From the NCBI GenBank assembly GCA_964460245.1, contig CAYWTL010000004.1:1-61495 (forward strand): a stretch of DNA of 61,495 nucleotides, read 5' to 3'. This document shows positions 35,303-43,273 of the stretch, one piece after another. Numbering within the stretch: position 1 is the first letter of the stretch; the number at the start of each line of letters is the position of its first letter. The translations under genes and the position numbers were made by a program. This DNA comes from JAXDBM01 sp964460245 (GTDB lineage Bacteria; Desulfobacterota; Syntrophia; Syntrophales; Fen-1087). The notes under the pieces are model-generated. The model had not been told where the DNA came from and ran no database searches. It saw only the letters and a list, made by a program, of their open reading frames with translations.

Positions 35303-35363
35303 CGCCGTCTCCAAATCGGTCTTCCCGAACACCAGCGCCATGAATGGTCTTTAAGCCATTCGC

Positions 35364-35405
35364 TGCCGGGAAAGGCGCAGTCAGGCGGCCCCGCCTTTCC
35401 CGGCA
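35364..35405 (+). terminator. Stem-loop after the aldehyde oxidoreductase gene
   Basis: Perfect 14-bp inverted repeat (TGCCGGGAAAGGCG at 35364-35377 with 35392-35405), loop 14 nt, about 60 nt past the stop. There is no long T-run, so it may act as an mRNA end stabiliser or a weak terminator. Confidence 0.6.
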
Positions 35406-35562
35406 TGCTAAGCGGAAAAGAATTGTTTCCTGAGTTTTATCTCATTTCCGGCGCACTCATTGTCGAGTCGCCCTGCCGTTGTCTGTTTATCAATTTTCCT
35501 GTCCTATCCGGCTTTGCATCGGCTCTGATCTGCAACCCGAAGTTATCCCTGCAACGAATTAC

Positions 35563-35614
35563 TTGACAGTAAGGGATGATTTTGTTAGGAGCCATGTGAC
35601 TGACTGGTCAATCA
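35563..35614 (+). promoter_or_regulatory. CoA-transferase promoter with TetR-like operator
   Basis: TTGACA at 35563-35568, 17-bp spacer and TAGGAG at 35586-35591 form a possible promoter. Immediately downstream, 35597-35614 is the near-palindrome TGACTGACTGGTCAATCA (7 of 9 positions symmetric), of the GAC/GGTC type bound by several TetR-family acyl-CoA-responsive repressors. It would cover the transcription start. Confidence 0.5.
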
Positions 35615-35659
35615 AATAAAGAATTTCGTTAGATACATAAAATCAAGGAAAGGAGAAGT

Positions 35660-36847
35660 ATGATGAAACCATTGAAAGGCATCAAGGTTATTGACTTTAC
35701 GTCGGCCATTTCCGGTCCGTATTGCGGCTGTCTGCTGGCCGATTACGGCGCCGAGGTTTACAAACTGGAGCGGCCGGGGCGTGGAGAGGACTCGCGGTTG
35801 TTTCCCCCGATGAAGGAGGGCGTGCCTCTGGGGTTCGTCAGCATCGGCAGGGGCAAGAAGGGATTGGCGATCGATCTCAACAAACCGGAGGGACAGGAAC
35901 TCTTCCGCAAACTGGCGGCGAAGGTGGACGTCATCCTGGAGAATTACACTCCCGGCACCATGAAAAGATGGAATATCGATTATGAGACCATCAAGGCGAT
36001 CAATCCCAGGATCGTGTACTGCTCGATTTCCGGTTTCGGCCAGTTCGGCCCGATGTCGCCCCTGCCCGGCTACGATGCGGTAACCCAGGCCATGAGCGGT
36101 ATGATGATGTCAACGGGTTTTCCCGACGGACCCCCCACCCGCACCGGGAATGCGTCGACGGATTATCTGACCGGGACATTCGGGGCGCTCGGCATTGTCA
36201 TGGGCATCCTGAACGTCATGAAAACGGGAAAGGGGATGCATCTGGACGTGGCCATGATGGATTGTGTGCTCAACACGCAGGACATCCCCTTCCTGAATTG
36301 GGCAAATAACCAGATTGTCACGCCGCGGAACGGAAACCGGCTTCCCTATGTGACGCCCTTCGATGTCTTCCCCACCAAAGACGGCTGGATCATGATTGCG
36401 ACGGCCAACAACAACAACTTCGGCGGGCTCTGCAAGGTCATGGACCGAATGGACCTCATGGACAATCCGAAGTTCTCCGACAACCAAAAGCGCTGCATGA
36501 ATGAACCTGAGTTAAAGGCGATCATCACCGAGTGGACAAAAAATTTGGGGACCATGGAGATGCTGGGCATGCTGATGAAAAACGGCGTTCCCTGCTCGCC
36601 CATTCAGCACACCGGCCAGATGCTGGACCACCCGCACGGAAAGGCGCGGGGCCTGGTTGCAGAAGTGACTCAGCCCAATGGTGTCAAGATCAAAGTGCCG
36701 GGCGTAGCGATTAAGATTGACGGACAGATTCTTCCCGTCGAGGGCAATGCGCCCGACCCCGGGCAGCACAATGCCGAGGCATTCAAGGAGATGCTGGGCA
36801 TGAGTGATGCCGACTTGGCGGCGCTCCAGGAAAAGGGCATCATCTGA
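35660..36847 (+). CDS. CaiB/BaiF family CoA-transferase (class III)
   Basis: 395 residues: KGIKVIDFTSAISGPYCGCLLADYGAEV at the start (given as positions 4-31), later ENYTPGTMKRWNID and STDYLTGTFGALGIVMGIL with the conserved catalytic Asp, followed by GMHLDVAMMD. It moves CoA between acids without forming free CoA. An ATG three bases downstream is equally possible. The operator-like palindrome upstream and the redox genes before it suggest a regulated acid-degradation pathway. Confidence 0.9.
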   Translation: MMKPLKGIKVIDFTSAISGPYCGCLLADYGAEVYKLERPGRGEDSRLFPPMKEGVPLGFVSIGRGKKGLAIDLNKPEGQELFRKLAAKVDVILENYTPGTMKRWNIDYETIKAINPRIVYCSISGFGQFGPMSPLPGYDAVTQAMSGMMMSTGFPDGPPTRTGNASTDYLTGTFGALGIVMGILNVMKTGKGMHLDVAMMDCVLNTQDIPFLNWANNQIVTPRNGNRLPYVTPFDVFPTKDGWIMIATANNNNFGGLCKVMDRMDLMDNPKFSDNQKRCMNEPELKAIITEWTKNLGTMEMLGMLMKNGVPCSPIQHTGQMLDHPHGKARGLVAEVTQPNGVKIKVPGVAIKIDGQILPVEGNAPDPGQHNAEAFKEMLGMSDADLAALQEKGII

Positions 36848-36862
36848 TCCCTAAAGTAAACG

Positions 36863-36903
36863 ACTGTCGCTGCCGGGAGGTCAAAGACCCCGGCAGCGAC
36901 AGT
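36863..36903 (+). terminator. Terminator-like hairpin after the CoA-transferase gene
   Basis: Perfect 15-bp inverted repeat (ACTGTCGCTGCCGGG, 36863-36877 with 36889-36903) with an 11-nt loop, 15 nt past the stop. Downstream sequence has only a short T-rich stretch. Confidence 0.65.
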
Positions 36904-37729
36904 TTGAAAATCCTCTTACACCTTTCGCACACCTTTGAACGAGTTTATCTACCTGTTTTTAACAATGAGCGGCGTTATTTTGCCGATCAAACAGCCACCT
37001 TTTTCCGGAAATTGGCGGTAGTCCCCGGAGAAACCGGTCGATCAGGGATCGGAGCAGTTCCCGGGTCGTTTGGGGGACGGCAGCCAATGCCTGTTCCAAA
37101 AAGATCAGAACAAGAGCCGGTGTTTCAGCAAAGGTCGCCTGCTGGAGTTCTTCGCAGCAGGCGTGAAACAAGGTTCCCAGGGTTCGGGGATCCTGGTTCG
37201 TCTGCGCGTCCTCGCCGTTTGCGGATCTTTCTGAAGATGGCCGCCCGATGGAGTTCTTCTCTCTGGTGGTGATAGAATATCTTTTCCGTGACCTTGATCA
37301 TGCAGTGGGCTTGCATTCCATGGAGCAGATTCTATCCGCTTCGAGGGTGCGGTACAGGTTCTTTCCGGCAAAGACCAGTCTGAATCAAACCGGGAGCACG
37401 CAAGACCGGAGAAATCCCTTTCTCCTTGTCGATGTTGCTTCACTTCAACAGGCCGCCGATTTTCTGATTGAGAAAGAACCGATGAATCTGGTTTTCACGA
37501 CAAACGATCTCTGGTACAATTCAACTTATGGTGTCACCTCGTGCGTGGATGGGCTTTTGTTGGGAAACAAAACCCATATATCGCACTTTCCAGCAGTCTC
37601 TTTGCACCCTGGAGCTTTGATATTCGGCATCATCGTTGTGTGGTTCTGAAGGAGTTTCGACCGAGAAGATTCCGGAAGTCGTTGAGAAGCAGAACAATAT
37701 CGTCCATGAATCTTTCTTCATCGCCTTGC
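36904..37729. other. About 0.8 kb without a convincing gene
   Basis: Overlapping frames occur on both strands, but none has a ribosome site, a recognised motif or consistent codon use. The most protein-like piece is a minus-strand segment at about 36960-37171 (FHACCEELQQATFAETPALV), which could be a remnant. The stretch is interpreted as decayed sequence plus the upstream region of the flavodiiron gene. Confidence 0.4.
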
Positions 37730-37743
37730 TTGACTTAAGTCAA
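37730..37743 (+). promoter_or_regulatory. HcpR/Fnr-type palindrome upstream of the flavodiiron gene
   Basis: TTGACTTAAGTCAA is a perfect 14-bp palindrome centred about 73 nt upstream of the ATG at 37810. It fits TTGAC-n4-GTCAA, the type of site reported for HcpR, the Crp/Fnr-family regulator of nitrosative-stress genes in Desulfovibrio and relatives. The target gene is a flavodiiron protein, which supports the reading. The regulator itself is not in the window. Confidence 0.6.
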
Positions 37744-37809
37744 TGCGGGCAATGGCCACATGACAGAAAATGGAACCCGCAAAAAAAGAAAACGATCGGA
37801 GGTGCGCAG

Positions 37810-39000
37810 ATGAAGATCCCCATTGAAAAAGACGTCGACTGGATTGGCAAGATCGATTGGGAACTGAGAAAGTTTCACGGCGAAGAGTACTCGGCTCATC
37901 GAGGTTCCTCCTATAACGCCTATCTCGTGCGTGACGAAAAGACCGCCCTTATCGACACGGTATGGGGGCCTTTTGCCAAGGCGTTCGTGGGCAACCTCCA
38001 ATGCGAAATCGACCTGAACAAAATTGATTTCGTAATAGCCAATCACGCGGAAACGGACCATTCAGGCGCGTTGCCCGAGCTCATGCGGCACATTCCGGAT
38101 AAGCCGATCTACTGCACGGCAAACGGCGTAAAATCCCTCAAGGGTCATTATCATCAGGACTGGAATTTCCATGTGGTCAAGACGGGCGACAAACTGCCGC
38201 TCGGGAAAAGGGAACTGGTCTTCATTGAAGCGCCGATGCTGCACTGGCCGGACAGCATGATGGTGTATCTCACCGGCGACGCGATCCTCTTTTCAAACGA
38301 TGCCTTCGGTCAGCATATCGCCAGCGAACGGATCTTCAACGACCAGGTGGTTCAGTCCGAGCTGTACGAGGAGGCCATCAAATATTACGCAAACATCCTG
38401 ACGCCTTTCTCGCCAATGGTCGCCAGAAAGATCAACGAGGTCATCGGATTGAACCTGCCGGTCCGGGCGATCTGCCCTAGCCACGGGGTGATCTGGCGGG
38501 ACAATCCGCTTCAGATCGTGCAGCGATACCTGCAATGGGCCGACAACTACCAGGAAAACCAGATCACGATTCTTTATGACACCATGTGGGACGGCACAAG
38601 AAAACTGGCGGAGCGGATCGCTCAGGGGATCACGAAGAGCGACGGCGATGTAGCCGTCAAGCAGTTCAATATCGCCCGCAGCGACAAGAACGACGTAATC
38701 ACGGAAGTCTTCAAGTCAAAAGCCATCCTACTCGGTTCGCCGACCATCAACAAGAGACTCCTTTCCTCGGTGGCGCTGATCCTGGAGATGATGGCCGGTC
38801 TCAAGTTCCGGAACAAGAAGGCCGCGGCATTCGGATGCTACGGCTGGAGCGGCGAGGCGGTGAAGCTGATGAACGAGGATCTGGCCGAGGCCGGATTCGA
38901 GTTGGTGGGAGAGGGTCTGAAGACCCTCTGGGAACCTGGAGACGAGGCGCTGGCTAGGGCCCAGGCATTTGGTGAATCCTTCGTCTCGCTAATCGAATAA
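37810..39000 (+). CDS. fprA: Flavodiiron protein (A-type flavoprotein, NO/O2 reductase)
   Basis: 396 residues from ATG 37810, which has GGAGGTG upstream; the open frame begins earlier at 37636 but without support. Residues 1-250: metallo-beta-lactamase-like diiron domain with H-x-E-x-D-H in NHAETDHSGALPE, later HWPDSMMVYL, GDAILFSNDAFGQH and SHGVIWR. Residues 255-396: flavodoxin domain (ITILYDTMWDGTRKLAERIA). It reduces O2 to water or NO to N2O in the cytoplasm with electrons from rubredoxin or F420. No rubredoxin fusion. Followed by a hemerythrin gene after 13 nt. Confidence 0.93.
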   Translation: MKIPIEKDVDWIGKIDWELRKFHGEEYSAHRGSSYNAYLVRDEKTALIDTVWGPFAKAFVGNLQCEIDLNKIDFVIANHAETDHSGALPELMRHIPDKPIYCTANGVKSLKGHYHQDWNFHVVKTGDKLPLGKRELVFIEAPMLHWPDSMMVYLTGDAILFSNDAFGQHIASERIFNDQVVQSELYEEAIKYYANILTPFSPMVARKINEVIGLNLPVRAICPSHGVIWRDNPLQIVQRYLQWADNYQENQITILYDTMWDGTRKLAERIAQGITKSDGDVAVKQFNIARSDKNDVITEVFKSKAILLGSPTINKRLLSSVALILEMMAGLKFRNKKAAAFGCYGWSGEAVKLMNEDLAEAGFELVGEGLKTLWEPGDEALARAQAFGESFVSLIE

Positions 39001-39013
39001 GAAAGGAATGACC

Positions 39014-39562
39014 ATGAAACCGACGGAAGAGCTGATGCACGAACATGAGGTAATCCTGCATGTGCTGAAAAGTACAGCGAAGGAAGCACAGAGGATTCGT
39101 GACGGCGAAGCGGCCAGAGTTGCGTTGATCGAGAGCATGATCGATTTCTATCGGAACTTCACCGACAAATGTCATCACGCCAAGGAAGAAAAGCACCTTT
39201 TCCCCGCACTCGAAAAAAAGGGCATGGCGCACAATTCCGGTCCCATTGCCGTGATGCTGGCGGAACACGGGGAAGGCAGACAAGTCCTTTCCCGCCTCGC
39301 AGAACGGCTGTCAGCCGCAAAGCAGAGGGAGCAGCCGACCTCTCTGGCGATCGGGGATGACCTCTCGGCCTATGCCCAACTGTTGGAAAATCACATCGCA
39401 AAGGAGAACAACGTCCTCTTTCCCCTGGCGGAAAAGCTGCTCGACGAGCCGGAGATGACCGCTTTGGGAGAGGCCTTTGCCAAGGTTGAGGATATCGAGA
39501 CCGGCGAAGGGGTGCACGAGAAATACCATCAGCTTGCGCACAATATTGTGGACCAGGCCTGA
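39014..39562 (+). CDS. Hemerythrin-like (HHE) diiron protein
   Basis: About 182 residues; ATG 39014 has AAAGGA six bases upstream. Helical bundle with the iron-binding motifs HEHEVIL, CHHAKEEKHLFP, EHGEGRQV and HIAKENNVLFPLAE, as in the DUF438/YtfE-related hemerythrins that bind O2 or NO or repair iron centres. Co-transcribed with the flavodiiron gene, so both probably answer to the same NO/O2 signal. Confidence 0.88.
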   Translation: MKPTEELMHEHEVILHVLKSTAKEAQRIRDGEAARVALIESMIDFYRNFTDKCHHAKEEKHLFPALEKKGMAHNSGPIAVMLAEHGEGRQVLSRLAERLSAAKQREQPTSLAIGDDLSAYAQLLENHIAKENNVLFPLAEKLLDEPEMTALGEAFAKVEDIETGEGVHEKYHQLAHNIVDQA

Positions 39563-39954
39563 AATCGCAAGCATCGCGAATTCATGAAGAAAGCCAGACA
39601 GTCTCCAAAAGCAGCCGAGCTGGCAGCTTCGGATCTTCAGACCCAGGATGTTGGTCGCCTCCGCCGCCTTCTACGGCGTTGTCTTGACGCGTCGGGTAAG
39701 TTCGAAAACCGTTGAACAGGTCAGGCGGCTGATGGAATCCAGTTCCCTGAGCCCGGGGACCTGTTGCGATTCAAGCATGCGGTGCCTGACCGCAAAGAAA
39801 TTGAGGTCAAATCAAGAATCTCCTCCCGGTAATCCCCGCGCAGGGCTTTCGCACAATTCTGACAATTCCGGATATTCTTTGCTTGAACAATTCTTGAATT
39901 CGGTGAGAGGATGAGTAGGGGAGCCCCAAGGTGCAAGATGCCCCCGGTGATTGG
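39563..39954. other. Gene-poor stretch before the island boundary
   Basis: No frame here has a motif or ribosome site worth calling. The base composition becomes mixed towards the right end. Confidence 0.4.
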
Positions 39955-40257
39955 TTATGCTTTTTCCTTGGCCGCGTTCTTTCCCGCCATCCACCCGGAC
40001 GTGAATGCCCAGGCCATGGCGCAACCGCCCATGTAACAGGCGACGTCAATACCGCTCGCGGTTTCACCCGCCGCGTACAGTCCCGGAATTGCAGCATCAT
40101 ATGGGTCCAGAACCTGTAACTTTTCGTTGGTCCTGACACCTCCCGGCGTGAGACAGGTCCAGAACGTCATCCTCACTGCGTAAAAGGGCGGTTTGATGAT
40201 TTCCCGGGCAAGGGTCTTCTTGCTTTGCAACTTACCTTGATGCCCACCTTGCACCAT
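39955..40257 (-). pseudogene. C-terminal fragment of an FAD-dependent oxidoreductase (flavocytochrome c/ketosteroid dehydrogenase type)
   Basis: The last roughly 70 residues match the end of fumarate-reductase-type flavoproteins: FYAVRMTFWTCLTPGGVRTN, IPGLYAAGETASGIDVACYM and GGCAMAWAFTSGWMAGKNAA. The N-terminal FAD-binding part is missing; homology stops near 40220-40250. It is therefore truncated, probably by the event that formed the island boundary 110 bp further right. Confidence 0.75.
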
Positions 40258-40367
40258 CCCACAAAGTCAAGGCAGTTGATGTTTTGGATCAAACCTTGAG
40301 TACTTCAGGTACTTCACAAAAAAGAAAGGGCGGCAAATGAATAGCACTTGCAACCCCTTGATTTTGC

Positions 40368-40412
40368 TGGTGGGCCGTGTGAGGATTGAACTCACGACCA
40401 ACGGATTAAAAG
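40368..40412 (-). other. 3' half of tRNA-Lys(UUU): putative island attachment site
   Basis: Read on the minus strand: anticodon loop CTTTTAA, the 3' anticodon-stem arm TCCGT, variable loop TGGTC, a perfect T-arm (GTGAG TTCAATC CTCAC), the acceptor strand ACGGCCC, discriminator A and CCA. The 5' half is absent: left of the anticodon the sequence no longer pairs. Tyrosine-recombinase islands commonly use such anticodon-to-3'-end cores. Chromosomal sequence would lie to the left and the island to the right, with the intact tRNA beyond the window. Confidence 0.75.
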
Positions 40413-40569
40413 CCAAAAACTGAAAACGGGCAATTTCCCATCAAAATTAATCGCTTACGTTTCAATAGGTTGCAGATGGCATTTTGGGTTATGTTTGGTT
40501 TTATTGGCTTATTTTCGGCTGTGGCGGTTACATTTTAGTTACAGCATTTTCCTGGGTGATTAATCGCAG

Positions 40570-40597
40570 GCAGGGTCGGAAATGGCCCTGCTTTTTT
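40570..40597 (+). terminator. Rho-independent terminator near the island edge
   Basis: GCAGGG (40570-40575), 10-nt loop, CCCTGC (40586-40591), followed by TTTTTT. It is read on the plus strand, opposite to the flanking gene, so the transcript it ends is unclear; no gene is seen between the tRNA fragment and this site. Confidence 0.5.
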
Positions 40598-40614
40598 CAT
40601 TGGGTGTTCACACA

Positions 40615-42075
40615 TCAGGTTTTTTTACTGTCCTTCGTTTCTTTCTTCCCCCGTTTTCCCCCTTTTCGAGAGTCTTTACCAGCAGGCGTTAGCTGGAATC
40701 CCTCATTGGTTTTAGACGATTTGCTTCCTGAGAGACTTTTATCGATAGGTGTTTCGCTTTTAGAATCTGATTTTTTTTCTGGTTCCTGAGCACTGTTGGT
40801 TTCTGCTGAGATATCCGATAATTGCTCACCTGGCATGTGCTGTGGCGGTTCAGTCGGTTCGGTTTCTTTGCCGCTCACGATTTCATCGGCAGCTTTTTCT
40901 GTTTCTCCAGGACAAATTTCTGGTTCTGCAGGAGGAGCAGGTTGGCTTTTCGGCTCTTCTGTTGGATCTGAAGGAGTTGTTGGCTCAACGGGCTTAATTT
41001 CAGGTTCCACTCTAATGATCCGCAATTGTTTGGATATATAAAGGTCATTATGAAACCGCTTGTAATCAAAGAAGGCGCCAATGAGATACAGCGCAGCCTT
41101 TGTTTCTTCCTGGAACGGCTCAAATAATTCCTGCATCTCCCTTATCATTTCACGGGGTCTATATTTGTCATCGCGCAGTAATTCCTTGTATTTTGTGAAG
41201 AGTGAGGCTGTGATGTAATCCCTGTGATGACATTCAGCATGAGTTGTCAACCCCCGGACTTTTTCAAAAAGGGGTTCTCCTTCAAAATGCTTTAAAATGT
41301 CCGCTAATCCAGAATGGTCAAATTTTGATTTCAGTGTTTCCAGATGCTCGTAAAATTTAGACTTGCGGTAATCAGTCAATGTTTCTTTGTGGGCAAGTAT
41401 CATACACAAGTCGTACAGGATTCCAATGTCTGATTTCGGGAATGGTTCGCGTCGTTCGTATACCAGGGCATGAAGAATGAAGCGATCTGACGGGACAGGT
41501 TTTAGACGCTTTGATTTAAACTCTCCTGCCTGTTTAAGGAAACTATCGAGCATCTTTTGCTCATCCGGCATACTGAACCCGCTCATATCAAAAAGGGCCT
41601 GAGCTCCTTTGTGTCTGCTGATTTCCTCCCAACCGCGTACAGATTGATGATAAAGGTTCTGAAAAACCGGTTTTTCCAAGATAACATCCCCGCCTATTTT
41701 CATCGGGAGAGTGCTTAACGCATTTTCAGTCAATGGGTAAATTCTCACCACGTCTTCGATTCGCAGGCAAATGGGGACTTGCATGATTCTGATTTGATTC
41801 AGTGTAAGGGCATTGTCTTGGATGGAGCCGCTGATATTGAAATCAACCTTATCATAATCATCTTCGTCGAGCTCGCACTCAAGGATTATCCCTTGATCCT
41901 GATCGTCGAAAAGGGGAATCGTCTTGATGAATTTATCAGGGTCAACAGCCGGATATTTATTCTCGTCATATCCGTCAAAAGGGGCACATGCCTCCCTGTC
42001 AAGGCGCAGTGTGCCATATTTATATAGTTCGTAAAAGTTCCTGATGGGTATTGGCATCAATACTTTGATTTTCAT
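40615..42075 (-). CDS. Unrecognised 486-aa protein ending the Hsp70/helicase operon
   Basis: Residues 1-350 look globular and mostly helical, starting MKIKVLMPIPIRNFYELYKY, with Asp/Glu-rich stretches (DDQDQGIILECELDEDDYDK) and segment RGWEEISRHKGAQALFDMSG. The last 130 residues are Pro/Glu/Lys-rich and disordered, ending in a basic run. No nuclease, ATPase or membrane motif is visible. AGGAG precedes the ATG, 9 nt after the helicase stop. Its fixed place in the operon suggests a structural or target-recognition subunit. Family not recognised. Confidence 0.75.
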   Translation of the reverse strand: MKIKVLMPIPIRNFYELYKYGTLRLDREACAPFDGYDENKYPAVDPDKFIKTIPLFDDQDQGIILECELDEDDYDKVDFNISGSIQDNALTLNQIRIMQVPICLRIEDVVRIYPLTENALSTLPMKIGGDVILEKPVFQNLYHQSVRGWEEISRHKGAQALFDMSGFSMPDEQKMLDSFLKQAGEFKSKRLKPVPSDRFILHALVYERREPFPKSDIGILYDLCMILAHKETLTDYRKSKFYEHLETLKSKFDHSGLADILKHFEGEPLFEKVRGLTTHAECHHRDYITASLFTKYKELLRDDKYRPREMIREMQELFEPFQEETKAALYLIGAFFDYKRFHNDLYISKQLRIIRVEPEIKPVEPTTPSDPTEEPKSQPAPPAEPEICPGETEKAADEIVSGKETEPTEPPQHMPGEQLSDISAETNSAQEPEKKSDSKSETPIDKSLSGSKSSKTNEGFQLTPAGKDSRKGGKRGKKETKDSKKT

Positions 42076-42084
42076 TCAGCACTC

Positions 42085-43269
42085 CTACCAATCTGTTGAA
42101 TGTTTTGAGTTCGCTTCCCCGGAGACCAGCAGTTCGCCATCAATGTCAAAAGTCGTGACACAGTCCTCATCAATGAATTTGTCCAGATAGGGATGATATG
42201 CACGGCCATGGTATGTTAAGTTCAGATTGTTTCTGCTCCGCGTCAAAGCCACCATGAAAACGGTCTCTTTCAGTTCATCCGTTTTCCCGACAATCTTAAG
42301 CCGATCCGTGAGCCACGGCATGAACACATTTTCAAAGTCAAGGCCTTTTGCGCTGTGGTAGGTCATGACGATCACCTTGTTTCCATTGCCTGCGTTGTCA
42401 AGAGAGCCAAAACTGTTGCCCACGTATTCGAATGGAATGTCATGCCTTTCAAAATGTCGGTTGAGATCATCGTAATCCGGCATTTTCTTGCCTGGTTTCT
42501 GTATGTAGCTCCGCCTCCATTCGTTCACCTCTTCAAATTTACAGACATGATCAAAGAAATTCTGAATGTCCTCATGTGTGGGAAGTAAAACCGCTGTTGG
42601 GTAACCCGCTTCGGCATAAGCCTTTGATCGTTTCCAGACATATTCAGTCTCTGAATCAATATTGGATCCGCGACCAACATTTATATCCGTGTCTTTGCTT
42701 GCGTTGATGATCTTCCCTCGGAGGATATTGCCGATGTTGCCCAAGAATTTGGCAACGATCGTAACAATCGATTTGGTCAGGCGGTGAATGTCATTCAGTG
42801 GATATTCGGTGGCAGAAAGGGTTGATTTTATCTCTTCCGGTGACGCGCCATCGGCGTAAATCGATTGCATCTGGTCGCCTGCCGCAACGATCCGGTCTGC
42901 ACGTTGATTCATGATCTTGAGAACGTAATTGGGAATATCTTGGATTTCGTCGACAAAGATTGCCTTATAGTGATGCCTGTTATCATTCTTAAACGCGAAA
43001 TAGGTCATTATGGGAACATTGCTTGCCCCTATCGCCTTCAAGCCTGTGCCGATCAGATCGATCAGCGCATGGGTGTAGACTACGACGGCTACATCGTGGG
43101 CATTGTATTTCGATAGATAATGTTTGACACTGTACACTAAAAGGACGGACTTGCCGCTGCCTGCGTGTCCTTTAATCCATATGTTGCCCGATCTGCGCAA
43201 GTGATTATCCAAAAAATCATTCTGCTCATCCTTAAGTTCCCGTTGTGCAACCATCCAATTCCATGGCAT
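42085..43269 (-). CDS. UvrD/Rep-like superfamily 1 helicase
   Basis: 394 residues, short for this family. Motif I GHAGSGKSVLLV, motif II IFVDEIQDIPN, motif III RIVAAGDQMQSIYADG, motif V MTYHSAKGLDFENVFMP and motif VI FMVALTRSRNNLNLTYHG are all in order. The usual 1B/2B insertions are reduced. It is likely a DNA translocase or DNA-dependent ATPase. It starts four bases after the Hsp70 stop. Confidence 0.85.
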   Translation of the reverse strand: MPWNWMVAQRELKDEQNDFLDNHLRRSGNIWIKGHAGSGKSVLLVYSVKHYLSKYNAHDVAVVVYTHALIDLIGTGLKAIGASNVPIMTYFAFKNDNRHHYKAIFVDEIQDIPNYVLKIMNQRADRIVAAGDQMQSIYADGASPEEIKSTLSATEYPLNDIHRLTKSIVTIVAKFLGNIGNILRGKIINASKDTDINVGRGSNIDSETEYVWKRSKAYAEAGYPTAVLLPTHEDIQNFFDHVCKFEEVNEWRRSYIQKPGKKMPDYDDLNRHFERHDIPFEYVGNSFGSLDNAGNGNKVIVMTYHSAKGLDFENVFMPWLTDRLKIVGKTDELKETVFMVALTRSRNNLNLTYHGRAYHPYLDKFIDEDCVTTFDIDGELLVSGEANSKHSTDW

Positions 43270-43273
43270 CTCA

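Noticed and set aside
36959..37171. Minus-strand 70-residue frame
   Set aside because: TTG start without ribosome site; kept only as a possible remnant in the note on this stretch.
37248..37649. 133-residue plus-strand frame upstream of the flavodiiron gene
   Set aside because: No ribosome site, no motif and a composition unlike neighbouring genes.
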